DNA from: Moraxella atlantae NBRC 14588
GTDB lineage: Bacteria; Pseudomonadota; Gammaproteobacteria; Pseudomonadales; Moraxellaceae
NCBI RefSeq assembly: GCF_001591265.1
Contig: NZ_BCUL01000001.1
Span: forward strand, 284,465-348,464
Reading direction: 5' to 3'
DNA: 64,000 nt
The notes under the pieces were generated by a model, which made no database searches, was not told where the DNA came from, and saw nothing but the letters and a program-made list of their open reading frames with translations. This document shows, piece after piece, positions 1-10,800 of this stretch (positions are counted from its first letter, which is position 1; every line of letters begins with the position of its first letter). Made by a program: the position numbers and the translations under genes.

Positions 1-401
1 GCTATTATGACTGGTATCATCACATCATCGTGCCTGAGGGTCATGCGTTGGCGGCGCAAGACAGCGTGGATATCGCTACTTTGGCGCAGTATCCGCTGAT
101 CACCTATCACGGCGGCTTTACGGGGCGTGGGGCGATTGATGCGGCGTTTGCGCGCGCAGGTTTGCAGCCCAATATTGTTTTGACAGCACTGGATGCCGAT
201 GTGATTAGCACGTATGTTGCGCTTGGCATGGGGGTGGGTACGATTGCCGAGATGGCGTATGCACCCAATGCGCGTGGGCTGGTAAAAATCCCCACCCAGC
301 TGTTTGGCAAACATGTGACGTGGATTGCGACACGCGCCGATAGTGATTTGCGCCATTTTGCCAAGGATTTTATTGTTATTTGTCAGCAGCAGTTTGCTTA
401 G
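1..401 (+). CDS. cysB: CysB-type LysR transcriptional regulator, C-terminal part (5' end outside window)
   Basis: Partial gene; the reading frame is open from base 3 and ends at a TAG at 399-401. The visible part is the distal half of a LysR effector-binding domain. It resembles CysB closely: a 'VPEGHAL' stretch, 'LAQYPLITY', the 'GGFTGRGAIDAAFARAGL' segment and 'ALDADVISTYVALGMGVG' line up with the CysB inducer-binding region. Proteins of this family activate sulfate uptake and cysteine biosynthesis genes in response to N-acetylserine. The HTH domain lies before the window and cannot be checked, so the paralogue Cbl is an alternative. The C-terminal tail after the effector domain is shorter than in enterobacterial CysB. 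selO follows 26 bases downstream on the same strand. Confidence 0.8.
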   Translation, partial: YYDWYHHIIVPEGHALAAQDSVDIATLAQYPLITYHGGFTGRGAIDAAFARAGLQPNIVLTALDADVISTYVALGMGVGTIAEMAYAPNARGLVKIPTQLFGKHVTWIATRADSDLRHFAKDFIVICQQQFA

Positions 402-427
402 TTTTGCCACCATCATGAGAATTGCCC

Positions 428-1918
428 ATGTTACGTTTTCATAATACCTACGCAACCTTAGATGCGCGGCTCTACCATAAGCAGCCGCCAACCGCGCTTG
501 CCAATCCGCAAGCAGGGCATTTTAATCGTAAGCTAGCCGCTAGGTTGGGTTGGTTGGATGATGATTTTTTGATGACCAATTGGGTCGCCATCATTGGTGG
601 CAAGATTGTGCCAAACGGCTTTGCACCACTGGCGATGGCGTATGCAGGGCATCAGTTTGGGCAATGGGCAGGGCAATTGGGCGACGGGCGCGGCTTGTTG
701 ATGGCGCAGGTGTTGGACACCGATGGGCGTTTGACGGATTTACACCTTAAAGGCGCAGGACTCACGCCGTATTCGCGCATGGGTGATGGACGCGCGGTGA
801 TTCGCAGCGTGGTGCGTGAATATTTGGCTGGGCACGCGCTCAATGCGTTGGGTATTCGCGCAAGCAATGCACTGGGGTTTGTCATCAGCGACACACCCGT
901 GCGCCGCGAGCGGCTGGAGCGTGGTGCGGCGTTGTTGCGTACGGCTGATAGCCACATACGCTTTGGGCATGTTGAATGGATTGCTGCATTCGCACCTGAT
1001 TTGCTGTTGCCGTTTACGCGCTATGTCATTGCGACTTATTTTGACGAGTGCTTGGCAATAAATACACCTATCACAGCGTTTTTGCAAGCGGTGGTGGATG
1101 CCACCGCACAGACGCTAGCGGCGTGGCAGCTGGTCGGTTTTGCCCATGGCGTGATGAATACCGATAATTTATCCATCACAGGCGCGACGTTGGATTTTGG
1201 TCCATTTGGCATGATGGAGCGCTTCAACCCAATGTGGATTAACAACCATTCAGATTACAACGCGCGTTATGTTTATCAAAATCAGCCATCGATCGCCCTG
1301 TGGAACTTATCACGCTTGATTACCCATTTTTTACGCCTTGATGGGTTGGCACTTAGTGAACAACACGCGCGTGAGGACTTAAGCCGCGAGGTTTTGACCG
1401 ATATTTTAGACAGCTTTGGCGAGCGTTTTTATGCCGCGTATGAGCGCGGTTTGTGCCAAAAATTCGGCTTGCCTGTCAGCGCAGCCAACGCGGCGGTGGC
1501 ATTGCGTTATTTGGACATCATGCAGCAACATCGCTTGGATTATACCAACAGCCTGCGCGCATTATTGGCGATCGCAAGCGATGAGGCAGGCTTGCATGAA
1601 CAGGCACTGCTAGCAACCTTAAACAACGAGCTGGCAGCAACACCTGATGGGTTGGCGGCATGGAGGGCATGGCAAGCCGATTATCGCGCGCTCAGCCCCG
1701 ACGCGGCGCAAATTGCGCAGTATAATCCTGTGTATGTACTACGTAACAGCATGGCGCAAGCGGCGATTGAACGCGCCGAACAAGGCGATATGGACGAGGT
1801 GGCGCGGCTATTTGATGTGCTTGCCACACCATACACCGTCTCACCCCTTGCCCGCCCCGAAGATACGCAACCACCTGCACCCGATGCAGCAGAAATTTGT
1901 GTCAGTTGTTCGTCTTAG
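428..1918 (+). CDS. selO: Protein adenylyltransferase SelO (YdiU/UPF0061 family)
   Basis: About 496 residues. SelO is a pseudokinase-fold enzyme that transfers AMP from ATP to Ser/Thr/Tyr of target proteins and is linked to redox stress. Visible family landmarks are GDGRG (about 85-89), LKGAG (about 107-111), GDGRAVIRS (about 119-127), and the metal-site motifs MNTDN and LDFGP, whose Asp residues fall at 246 and 256, the same numbers as in E. coli SelO. The C terminus ends CVSCSS, the conserved redox cysteine position that is selenocysteine in animal homologues. The ATG at 428 is chosen over the in-frame TTG at 422 because the family begins near 'LRFHNTY'. It lies directly after the cysB end and may be co-transcribed. 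Confidence 0.93.
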   Translation: MLRFHNTYATLDARLYHKQPPTALANPQAGHFNRKLAARLGWLDDDFLMTNWVAIIGGKIVPNGFAPLAMAYAGHQFGQWAGQLGDGRGLLMAQVLDTDGRLTDLHLKGAGLTPYSRMGDGRAVIRSVVREYLAGHALNALGIRASNALGFVISDTPVRRERLERGAALLRTADSHIRFGHVEWIAAFAPDLLLPFTRYVIATYFDECLAINTPITAFLQAVVDATAQTLAAWQLVGFAHGVMNTDNLSITGATLDFGPFGMMERFNPMWINNHSDYNARYVYQNQPSIALWNLSRLITHFLRLDGLALSEQHAREDLSREVLTDILDSFGERFYAAYERGLCQKFGLPVSAANAAVALRYLDIMQQHRLDYTNSLRALLAIASDEAGLHEQALLATLNNELAATPDGLAAWRAWQADYRALSPDAAQIAQYNPVYVLRNSMAQAAIERAEQGDMDEVARLFDVLATPYTVSPLARPEDTQPPAPDAAEICVSCSS

Positions 1919-2211
1919 TTTGTTTGCTTACATTCAGGTAGCGGTCAAATAGTAGCGGTCAAATAAAAGTTTTTGCCAACCAACAATTGCTAAAAACCCA
2001 TACCTTAGCCAATGGTCAGTAAAACCATCATCCCGACAGTCATTTTCACCTATTTACAGCGGAAAAATTGGTGTTAGAATACAACAAACGCGACCATTTA
2101 TTTTTGTTATACAAGATCAATCGCGTATTTGCTGACGTTATAAAGCTGATACTAAGCCGATAATCACAAGCAAAATTACCTTTGGATACCTTAACATCAT
2201 CAGGAAGCCCC
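1919..2211. other. Intergenic spacer between selO and maeB
   Basis: About 290 bases without a convincing gene. It is AT-rich and holds a perfect 14-base head-to-tail duplication (1938-1965, listed separately). It presumably carries the maeB promoter, but no clear pair of -35/-10 hexamers could be picked. No convincing rho-independent terminator for selO is seen. Confidence 0.5.
1938..1965. repeat. Perfect 14-base tandem duplication
   Basis: The unit GTAGCGGTCAAATA occurs at 1938-1951 and again immediately at 1952-1965. It lies 20 bases after the selO stop codon in non-coding DNA. Function unknown; it could be replication slippage or a paired binding site. Confidence 0.9.
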
Positions 2212-4521
2212 ATGGAACAGACCAAAACCGCGCCCACCGCGTCAGAAAAGGAACAGTTTGAACAAGCCGCGCTCCACTATCACGCCAACGGTCGCCCTGG
2301 CAAAATCTCAGTCACCCCGACCAAAGCTTTGGCAAACCAACGCGATTTGGCGTTGGCATACTCACCAGGGGTGGCAATTCCGTGCCTAGAGATTGAAAAA
2401 GACCCCAAAAAAGCCGCGCTGTATACCGCGCGTAACAATTTGGTTGGTGTGGTGACCAACGGTACAGCGGTGCTAGGACTTGGCAACATCGGGCCGCTGG
2501 CATCCAAGCCTGTCATGGAAGGCAAAGGCGTATTGTTTAAAAAATTTGCTGGCATTGATGTGTTTGACATCGAGGTGGCGCAAAATGACCCCGATAAATT
2601 CATCGAGGCGGTTGCTGCGCTTGAGCCAACCTTTGGCGGGATCAACCTTGAGGATATCAAAGCCCCTGAGTGTTTTTATATCGAACGCGAATTGCGTAAA
2701 CGCATGAACATCCCTGTGTTTCATGACGACCAACACGGCACGGCGATTATCGTTGGCGCAGCATTGCTAAACGCGCTACTGATTAATGGCAAAAAAATAG
2801 AAGACATTCGTGTGGTGTGCTCGGGTGCAGGTGCGGCAGCGATTTCTTGTTTGGATTTGATTTGTGCATTGGGGGTAAACAAAGATCACATTGTGGTGGC
2901 GGATTCTAAAGGTATCATTTCGACCAGTCGCACCAATTTGGATGAATCCAAGCAGCGTTACGCGCGCGATACCGATGCTAAAGTTTTAGCAGACGTGATG
3001 GCAGGTGCAGATATGTTCTTGGGTCTGTCGGCAGCAGGTATGCTCACACCCGACATGGTCAAGCAAATGGCGGATAACCCAATTATTTTTGCCTTGGCAA
3101 ACCCAAACCCTGAGATTTTGCCTGAAGATGCCAAAGCTGCGCGTCCTGATGTCATCATTGCCACAGGGCGCTCAGACTACCCCAACCAAGTCAATAACGC
3201 GCTGTGCTTTCCGTATATTTTCCGCGGTGCGCTTGATGTGGGCGCGACCACGGTCAATGAAGACATGAAAATTGCATGCGTGCGCGCGATTGCTGCGATG
3301 GCACACGTTGAGGCAACCCCTGCTGCTGGACAAAAAGCAATTGATGAAAGCAAACGCTTTGGGCGTGATTATCTGATCCCAGGCCCACTTGAGCCAAACT
3401 TGATCATTGAAATTGCACCTGCTGTTGCCAAAGCTGCGATGGACACAGGTGTTGCCACCCTACCCATTCATGATATGCGCGCCTATCGCCAACAATTGTC
3501 TGAGTTTGTTTATAATTCAGCGTTTTTGATGAAGCCGATTTTTGCCAAAGCGCAAAAAGACCCTAAACGTATCGTATACTGTGAAGGCGAGGACGAAAAC
3601 GTACTACGCGCGGTGCAAGTGGTGGTTGATGAAGGCTTGGCAAAACCAATTTTGGTCGGGCGACCTACCATTGTTGAGCGACAAATCAAGCTATTGGGCT
3701 TGCGCTTGACGGCAGGCACGGATTTTGAACTGGTCAATCCTGAAAGCGACCCACGCTACAAAGACTACTGGCAATTTTATTACCAAAAAAATCAACGCCG
3801 TGGCGTCACCGTCGAGCTTGCGCGCCGTGATGTGCGCCGCAAAACCTCATTGATTGGCGCGTTGTTGGTTGAATTGGGCGCGGCAGACGGCATGATTTGC
3901 GGTACATTTGGGTCATACCACTTGCACTTACGCTATGTGCAGCAAGTCATTGATAAAGCAGAGCATGTCAAAGATTTTTACGCGCTAAATGCCTTGCTCA
4001 TTCAGGGGCGCAACCTGTTCATCGCTGACACCTATGTGCAAGAAAACCCAACACCTGAGCAGCTGGCAGAAATGACAATCTTGGCAGCACAAGCGGTGCG
4101 TAACTTTGGCATTACACCGCGTGTGGCATTACTGTCGCATTCAAATTTTGGCTCGATGGACACCGAAAGCGCGCGCAAAATGCGCCGTGCGCGTGAAATC
4201 CTCACTAAGATGGATGTGGATTTTGAATTTGATGGCGAAATGCACGGCGATACCGCGCTCGATGAGCGTATCCGTAAAGCCAACTACGACTTTACCACGC
4301 TGACAGGCTCGGCAAACTTGCTGATCATGCCTGATTTAGACGCGGCAAACATCGCCTTTAACTTGCTAAAAACTGCGACCAACAGTGTGACGGTTGGGCC
4401 GATTTTGCTGGGTGCTAGCCGTCCTGTGCATATTTTGACAACATCAGCAACTGCGCGCCGTATCGTCAATATGACTGCTGTTGCTGTTACACAAGCGCAG
4501 CAAGCGACAAAAACATTTTAA
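2212..4521 (+). CDS. maeB: NADP-dependent malic enzyme MaeB with phosphotransacetylase-like C-terminal domain
   Basis: A 769-residue multidomain malic enzyme that oxidatively decarboxylates malate to pyruvate and makes NADPH. The N-terminal malic enzyme half (about 1-430) shows '[10 protein letters not shown]', '[12 protein letters not shown]', 'FHDDQHGTA' and the nucleotide-binding '[11 protein letters not shown]'. The C-terminal half (about 435-769) is a phosphate acetyltransferase-like domain ('[12 protein letters not shown]', '[10 protein letters not shown]'), which in this family acts in allosteric control rather than as an active PTA. The length matches MaeB proteins of about 760 residues. 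The start is the ATG at 2212, preceded by AGGAAG at 2202-2207; an in-frame TTG at 2182 has no such support. With ppsA later in the window it fits gluconeogenic growth on organic acids. Confidence 0.95.
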   Translation: MEQTKTAPTASEKEQFEQAALHYHANGRPGKISVTPTKALANQRDLALAYSPGVAIPCLEIEKDPKKAALYTARNNLVGVVTNGTAVLGLGNIGPLASKPVMEGKGVLFKKFAGIDVFDIEVAQNDPDKFIEAVAALEPTFGGINLEDIKAPECFYIERELRKRMNIPVFHDDQHGTAIIVGAALLNALLINGKKIEDIRVVCSGAGAAAISCLDLICALGVNKDHIVVADSKGIISTSRTNLDESKQRYARDTDAKVLADVMAGADMFLGLSAAGMLTPDMVKQMADNPIIFALANPNPEILPEDAKAARPDVIIATGRSDYPNQVNNALCFPYIFRGALDVGATTVNEDMKIACVRAIAAMAHVEATPAAGQKAIDESKRFGRDYLIPGPLEPNLIIEIAPAVAKAAMDTGVATLPIHDMRAYRQQLSEFVYNSAFLMKPIFAKAQKDPKRIVYCEGEDENVLRAVQVVVDEGLAKPILVGRPTIVERQIKLLGLRLTAGTDFELVNPESDPRYKDYWQFYYQKNQRRGVTVELARRDVRRKTSLIGALLVELGAADGMICGTFGSYHLHLRYVQQVIDKAEHVKDFYALNALLIQGRNLFIADTYVQENPTPEQLAEMTILAAQAVRNFGITPRVALLSHSNFGSMDTESARKMRRAREILTKMDVDFEFDGEMHGDTALDERIRKANYDFTTLTGSANLLIMPDLDAANIAFNLLKTATNSVTVGPILLGASRPVHILTTSATARRIVNMTAVAVTQAQQATKTF

Positions 4522-4586
4522 GTATTTTTTATTTTAAAAATTCTTAAAAAAATTTAAAAAATCGTGTGTCAATAGGGGTTAGCGGT

Positions 4587-4616
4587 TTGTACTACGCTGA
4601 CCCATTTTTATATAAA
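4587..4616 (+). promoter_or_regulatory. Candidate sigma70 promoter for cca
   Basis: TTGTAC (4587-4592) and TATAAA (4611-4616) are separated by 18 bases and lie about 40 bases before the cca start codon. The stretch before it, from 4522, is strongly AT-rich. Judged by consensus match only. Confidence 0.45.
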
Positions 4617-4657
4617 ATTTATGACGCTGTATTTACAAGCCAAAAGGAAATCGGCTC

Positions 4658-5854
4658 ATGCAGGTGTATTTGGTTGGTGGGGCGGTGCGTGACCGCTTGC
4701 TGGGTGTGACGAACCATGAGCGTGATTTTGTCGTGGTCGGCGCACTACCCGAAGATTTGACCGCGCTCGGCTTTAGCCAAGTGGGTGCAGATTTTCCCGT
4801 GTTTTTGCATCCCGATACCCACGAAGAATACGCGCTGGCACGCACCGAACGCAAGTTTGGGCATGGTTATTTGGGCTTTCATGTGTATGCTGACCCAACG
4901 GTGACGCTAGCGCAGGATTTACAGCGCCGTGATTTGACCATCAACGCGATGGCATTGCCCGTTACAGGTTTGTTTGATAGCACGATTACAGACCACACGG
5001 TGATCGACCCATACGGTGGGCAAGCGGATTTGGCAGCACGCCAGCTGCGCCATGTATCAGCGGCATTCACCGAAGATCCCGTGCGTGTGCTGCGCTTGGC
5101 GCGATTTGGTGCGCGCTTTGACGCGTTAGGGTTTACAGTTGCTGAAGACACGCGTGCACTGGTGCAAACCATGCAGGCGACAGGTGAATTGGCGCATTTG
5201 GTTGCCGAGCGGGTATGGCTTGAGACGCACAAGGCATTGCGCGAGGCGCGCGCTGATACGTTTTTCACGCGTTTGCAGGACTTGGGGGTGTTGGTAGATA
5301 TCATGCCCGATTTTGCCGCTGCTTTGACGCAGGCACAGGCGCGCGGCGATTGGCAAACGCTTGCAGCAGCGTTTCGGCTTTACCAGCAAACGCGCTATCA
5401 CACCGACATTGACACGGTGGCAGGTTTGGCGATTGTATCGCTGATTTTTTTAACACCCAGTGTTACACAGGCGACAGATTTTGCCGCGCAACGCTTTGAG
5501 CAATTTGCGCAAGGCTTAAAACTGCCCAAAGCCTATCGGCAGTTTGCCATGCTGCTGCTAAGCCAATGGCAATATTTGTTAAACTTTGACAGCTTGACCG
5601 CAGCGGATCGGTTGGCGTTATTCAAGCGTTTCAATGCGCCCAAAAATTCCGATGGCTTACGGCAGGCATTACAAATTGTGAATTTATGGCACATGGCACG
5701 CCAGCAAATGGCATTAGATGCGCAATTAGCCGCAGTCGAGTGTGTCAGCATGGCAGATATCGCACCCAATCTGACAGGTGCAGCGATTGGGCATGCGTTG
5801 GATGCGGTGCGTGTGGCACGATTGGCGCAAATCAATTCTAAACATCAATTTTGA
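4658..5854 (+). CDS. cca: CCA-adding enzyme (tRNA nucleotidyltransferase)
   Basis: 398 residues. The enzyme builds or repairs the 3'-terminal CCA of tRNAs. The class II nucleotidyltransferase head is clear: GGAVRD (7-12), ERDFVVVG (21-28, with the catalytic acidic region), [10 protein letters not shown] (90-99) and the '[15 protein letters not shown]' neck motif. E. coli Cca is 412 residues and has a C-terminal HD phosphohydrolase domain; here the corresponding region (from about residue 215) has no recognisable HD metal motif, so the accessory phosphatase activities may be lost. The ATG at 4658 has the purine-rich AAAAGGAAA at 4642-4650. aroQ follows almost immediately, so the two probably share a transcript. 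Confidence 0.92.
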   Translation: MQVYLVGGAVRDRLLGVTNHERDFVVVGALPEDLTALGFSQVGADFPVFLHPDTHEEYALARTERKFGHGYLGFHVYADPTVTLAQDLQRRDLTINAMALPVTGLFDSTITDHTVIDPYGGQADLAARQLRHVSAAFTEDPVRVLRLARFGARFDALGFTVAEDTRALVQTMQATGELAHLVAERVWLETHKALREARADTFFTRLQDLGVLVDIMPDFAAALTQAQARGDWQTLAAAFRLYQQTRYHTDIDTVAGLAIVSLIFLTPSVTQATDFAAQRFEQFAQGLKLPKAYRQFAMLLLSQWQYLLNFDSLTAADRLALFKRFNAPKNSDGLRQALQIVNLWHMARQQMALDAQLAAVECVSMADIAPNLTGAAIGHALDAVRVARLAQINSKHQF

Positions 5855-5868
5855 GGATAAGGGCAACC

Positions 5869-6333
5869 ATGAGCAAGCATGTTTTGGTTATCAATGGGGC
5901 AAACCTCAACTTACTGGGCAAACGTGAGCCAAAAATTTACGGTACGCAGACGCTCGCGGATATTGAGGCGGACTTACGCCAACAAGCCGATGCGGCAGGT
6001 GCGCGTGTGACGTTTGTGCAATCTAACAGCGAGGCGGTACTGATTGACAGCATTCAGCACCACGGTTTGCTTGCTGAGCGCGACGCCTTGATTGACGCGG
6101 TGATTATCAACCCTGCCGCGTTTACCCACACGTCAGTCGCGCTGCGTGACGCATTACTGGCAGTTGATAAGCCGTTTGTAGAGGTGCATTTGTCGAACAT
6201 TCACCGCCGTGAGCCGTTTCGCCACCATTCGTATTTTAGCGACAAGGCATTGGCGGTGATTTGTGGTTTGGGCGCGCAGGGCTATCAAGCGGCGTTGGCG
6301 TTTTTGCTCCAACAATTTGACCAAAACGTCTAA
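5869..6333 (+). CDS. aroQ: Type II 3-dehydroquinate dehydratase
   Basis: 154 residues, the usual type II size. It dehydrates 3-dehydroquinate to 3-dehydroshikimate in the shikimate pathway, which feeds aromatic amino acids and the chorismate used by the pab cluster further along. Family motifs are present: '[18 protein letters not shown]' at the N terminus with the catalytic Tyr, '[10 protein letters not shown]', '[17 protein letters not shown]', and '[18 protein letters not shown]' with the catalytic His region. The ATG at 5869 is supported by AGGATAAGGG just upstream; an in-frame TTG at 5851 would overlap the cca stop and is less likely. It converges on cysS with only 10 bases between the two. 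Confidence 0.96.
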   Translation: MSKHVLVINGANLNLLGKREPKIYGTQTLADIEADLRQQADAAGARVTFVQSNSEAVLIDSIQHHGLLAERDALIDAVIINPAAFTHTSVALRDALLAVDKPFVEVHLSNIHRREPFRHHSYFSDKALAVICGLGAQGYQAALAFLLQQFDQNV

Positions 6334-6343
6334 TGTGAGATCA

Positions 6344-7801
6344 TCAAATTCTGCGCCATGTCGTGCCATCCTTGCCATCCGCCAATTCAATGCCTTGCGC
6401 GTGTAAGTCTTGGCGGATTTGGTCGGCGCGCGCGTAGTCTTTGGCAGCTTTGGCGGCTTGGCGCTCGGCAATGGCTTGCACAATATCAGCCTCAGATAGC
6501 CCTGCCTCACCAATCGCGGCTTGCAAGAATTCTTGTGGCGCGCGCTGCAAGATATTCAGCGGCGCTGCCAACGTTTTGAGCTGATTTGCCAATGCCGCAG
6601 CTTGCGCGCTGTCGTGGTTTTGGCACGCTTTATTGACCTCACGCGCTAGGCTAAATAGCACGCCCAATGCCTCAGAGGTGTTAAAGTCATCGCACATCGC
6701 GCGGCTAAACTGCGCCTCAAATGTATTGACAGATGATGACGCTTGCAGGCTGGCTGTACTGGTGGTTAGCTGTTCAGCGTTGTGCAAGGCTTGGTATAAC
6801 CGCGTCAAACTGGCGTGCGCCTCTTGCAAAGCGGTATCAGAAAAGTTAATGGGGCTGCGGTAATGGCTGGCTAAAATGAACAAGCGCAGTGTTTCGGGGT
6901 GAAAGCGTGCCAGCACGTCACGAATGGTGAAAAAATTGTTCAACGATTTGGACATTTTTTCACCATCAACATTGACAAAACCGACGTGCAGCCAGTTGTT
7001 GGCGTAAGTCTGCCCTGTCGCGCCTTCAGATTGGGCGATTTCGTTTTCATGGTGGGGAAATTGTAGGTCATGCCCACCGCCGTGAATATCAAACGTTGCG
7101 CCCAAGCAGCAACCGCTCATGGCAGAGCATTCAATGTGCCAACCTGGTCGGCCTGCCCCCCATGTCGATGCCCAATGCGGCTCGTCGGGTTTGGCGGCTT
7201 TCCACAGTACAAAGTCATACGGCGCGCGTTTGTCATCGGCGGTAGCAATACGCGCCCCTGTTTGTAAATCACTGAGTTTGCGCTTGGACAGCTTGCCATA
7301 GTCGGGAAATTTGTCTACCGCGTAGTACACATCGCCGTCTTTACCTTGATAAGCAAAGCCTTTGTCGGCAAGCGTGCCAATCAAGGCTTGCATGGCATCG
7401 ATATAGTCGGTGGCGCGTGGCTCAAGCGTTGGGCGCAAGCAGCCAAGTGCGTCGGCATCCTCGTGCATGGCAGCGATAAACCGCGTGGTCAATTCACCGA
7501 TGGTTTCGCCATTTTGCTGTGCGCGGTCGATGATTTTGTCATCAATGTCCGTGATGTTACGCACGTAAGTGACTGTATAGCCGATGGCAGCCAGCCAACG
7601 CACGATGACATCAAACGCAACCATAACCCGCGCATGCCCGATATGGCAATAGTCATACACTGTCATGCCACACACGTACATGCCGACCTTGCCCGCCTCA
7701 CGCGGCACAAACGGGCGTTTTTGTCCGCTTAGGGTGTCAAACAGTTGTAGCGGCATGGGTTGGTTGGTATCAGATGGCTGGTTGGCGGTGGTTTGGCTCA
7801 C
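6344..7801 (-). CDS. cysS: Cysteine--tRNA ligase
   Basis: About 485 residues. It charges tRNA-Cys. Class I synthetase signatures are present: HIGH at residues 53-56 and KMSKS at 282-286. The zinc ligands are visible as Cys44 in [10 protein letters not shown], the Cys of 'HIECSAMS' and the His of '[14 protein letters not shown]'. The GTG at 7801 is chosen because AGGGGA lies 5 bases upstream; an ATG at 7756 is nearer the normal family start but has no ribosome-binding site, and a TTG at 7870 is further out. The first 15 residues would thus be a short extension. It follows tamB on the same strand and may be expressed from that transcript. Confidence 0.95.
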   Translation of the reverse strand: MSQTTANQPSDTNQPMPLQLFDTLSGQKRPFVPREAGKVGMYVCGMTVYDYCHIGHARVMVAFDVIVRWLAAIGYTVTYVRNITDIDDKIIDRAQQNGETIGELTTRFIAAMHEDADALGCLRPTLEPRATDYIDAMQALIGTLADKGFAYQGKDGDVYYAVDKFPDYGKLSKRKLSDLQTGARIATADDKRAPYDFVLWKAAKPDEPHWASTWGAGRPGWHIECSAMSGCCLGATFDIHGGGHDLQFPHHENEIAQSEGATGQTYANNWLHVGFVNVDGEKMSKSLNNFFTIRDVLARFHPETLRLFILASHYRSPINFSDTALQEAHASLTRLYQALHNAEQLTTSTASLQASSSVNTFEAQFSRAMCDDFNTSEALGVLFSLAREVNKACQNHDSAQAAALANQLKTLAAPLNILQRAPQEFLQAAIGEAGLSEADIVQAIAERQAAKAAKDYARADQIRQDLHAQGIELADGKDGTTWRRI

Positions 7802-7891
7802 AGTATCCCCTAAATCGTGCAAAGTCGTCTCGATCAAAATCAACCCATTATCATACGCAAGTTTGGGCAAGTTGGCTAGTGGCTTGATGCA

Positions 7892-10800
7892 TCAATAACG
7901 CCAGTTATAAATCAAATCTACCGAATTGTTGGTAGCGGCTTTTGCCTCAACATACAACCGACGGGTGAGCTGATAGCGCATACTCAGCGCGGTATTGGCA
8001 TTAAACACGCCAACGCCATAGCGAATGTATAAATCAGGCGTGATATAACCAATCAAGCCAACCTCGGTGTCGCTGCTGGTGCCAACGGCATCTAGCGTCA
8101 AGCTTTGTAAGCCAAACGCGCGCCCGATTTGGTTGGTCAGTCCGCGCGTACTGCTCAAGCCATAGCTTAGGCCTGCTGCCGCCAATGCATTATTGACACG
8201 ATTAACAAATTCTTGATTGGTGGTGTTTTGTCCTGTCGTGTTGTTGATGCTGCCTGTTACCAGCGCGTTCATGGCTTGCTGCTCGGTCAAGCCGCCATCG
8301 TTAAATACGGTAATCTCAGGTTTGCTTGCTGTACCGCGCACCTTGACCCCCACTTGGGTGCCCTGCACGGTTTTGACAGCCTCGATGTTTAGCCCTGGGT
8401 TTTTGACTTCACCGTTAAAGCGCACTTGGGCAAAATTAATCGTCAGGCTTTGCCCAAAAATATCGGCACGTGAGCGTTTGGCAACCTGCACCACGCCTTG
8501 CGCTTTCATGCTGCCTTGTCCGCGCTGAGTCAAGTGCAGCGCGCCTGCCAATGGCAAGCTCGTGCCAAAGCCACGGAATATCACACGATTGCCCAAGTCC
8601 ACGCCAATATCCGCGTTGATCGACCACGGCTGGGTCACGCGCAGTACTTCATCAACTTGCGCGGCAAGACGGCGGTCAATGACATTGACATCGGGCGATT
8701 TGTTGACCACATTGGCACTTTGCTCAGGCATTTGGATGATGGCACGCGGCACATCAATCGCACCCACGATATTGACATAGCGTTGGCTTGGGCGCACGAC
8801 GACATCAAACGTTGGATTGATTTGGGCGGCAAGTGTCGGCGGCTGGCTAACGGATAGGTTTTTGCCTTGCAGCTTGATGTGCGCTTGTAGTTGTTTTTGC
8901 CAATCAATCAAGCCTGTGATGTTACCTGTGCCTTCACCTGCTTTAAATTGTCCATCAAGGTTGGCACGGCTGCCGTCAATGTGCGCCAATAAGTTAATGT
9001 TGCTAAATTTCATTGGTACGCCTGTGATGGCAAGCCCTGCGTCTTGTGCTTCAATATCACCGACAAACTTGGGTTGGTTGAGTGTACCGCTGATTTTACC
9101 TGCAACCAATCCATTGCCTGTCAAGCGTTCAAACGATGGGAAAAATGGCTTGAAGATGGCTAAATTAACATCTTGGAACACCAATGTGCCTGCTATTGGC
9201 TTGTTGGCTTGGTACGGGTTGATGGTAGCATCAAGGTAGCCCACGCCGCCGCTGCCTGAGGTTTTTAAATCACCGCGCAGTTTGAGCCCTTCAGCGGTTG
9301 AGCGCGCAATGACGCTAACGCGATCATAAGCGATGGTGGTGGCTTCGTCCTCAGGTGTTTGTGGGCTGGTGCCAATCACGCCATTGTCGGAGTATAAGCT
9401 GGCATTGACGGTTGGGTGCTGCCCACGTTGCCAGTTAACCAATGCGCTGCCGTTGAGCGTGCCTGACCACGCGATGTCTTTGGGCATAAATACCGACAAC
9501 GCTTGGCTATCGATTTGTTGAATGGCAAGATTGACCTGACCTTGTTCACGTGATGCAGTGAGGTTATTTTTAAAGCACAAATATCCGTTTTTGCCGACCA
9601 TTTGCCAGCAATGCGCAGCAAGCTCGATACGCGGCTTTTGCCAATCAAGCACCATCTGCGCAGGCTGCATTTGCTGCAAAGTAGCGTAACGGCTGCCGAT
9701 TTGGGCATTGCCAAGCGCGCCCGACCATTGCTTTTTGTCCAAATCAACTTGTCCTTTGAGCAAGCCTTGCGCCTGTCCGCGCGTGCTATCGACTTTAAAG
9801 CTGATGTTGTGGCTAGCTTGGGTGCCATTAAACTGCAGCTGCAACGCGCGCAGTGGCTGATTGGCGATATTGATGCCACGCGCGTCAAGCTGTAGCTGAC
9901 TGGGCGATTTGGCAAGATTGACCAGTTTACCAACCAGTTTGGCATCACTGACGGCAAAATTCGGCAAGGCGATGCCACGACCGACCAAATCCACCAACAC
10001 GTTGGGCATGGTTTGCGCGGCGGTTTGGGTAGCAATCACGCTGCCTTTCAGCTGTCCTTTGAGTGACGGCACCAGCTCGTGTAGCGTGCTGACATCCACT
10101 TGCGCGTTGAGCTGATTTTGGTCGCCGTTAGCTGTCAGGCGGTTGTTGCCCCACTGTACTTGGACGTTGTTGGCGTTTAGCTGCTCGACCATGCGCCGCG
10201 TTTGGTTGGCGATTTGTTCGCTATTGCCTGTTTTAAAGGTATCGGCAAATTTTTTGCTGTCGCTGGGCAGATGCAAACGCGCGGTGAGCTGTCCGCTGGC
10301 AGTCAAAGGTTTATTTTTTAATTTGCCTGACAAATTCATGTCGCTGATATGGACAAACTGAGCATCTTTGCGCCAAAAACCGTCAGTGTTGATTTTACCT
10401 GTAATTTGGCTGGGCAGATGTGGTACAAAATAACTGGCATCAAAGCGGTTCATGTCGGCGGTGAGTTGCCAACCGATACCTTGGGTCAAATCAAGCTTGC
10501 CGCGCGCACTGATACCGCCGTCTTTGCCCTGATGTTCAAAACGGTTGATTTGTATCTGTTTGGTCGTGCCTGCAATGTCGATATTGAGCGCACCTTGCGG
10601 TACGTTTGGCGCGTTGAGATTGCCGTCAAATTTGACCGCCAAATACTCAAGGTCATTTTTGCCTCTGTTTTCGGCCAAATCGACCTTGACTTGCCCTGCT
10701 CCTGCTAGCACCAGATGTTTTTTGCTGTTTTGCGCGCCAAGCAGATCGCCTGCCATATTCACCCGACCGATGTGAATATCATGCTGGCTAAGACGTGCGC

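Noticed and set aside
1938..1965. CRISPR or iteron array
   Set aside because: Only two abutting copies and no spacers; the same holds for the other tandem duplications.
8498..8857. Plus-strand frames inside tamB
   Set aside because: Several open frames of about 100 codons oppose tamB, but none has a recognisable product or start signal; they reflect GC-biased codon use.
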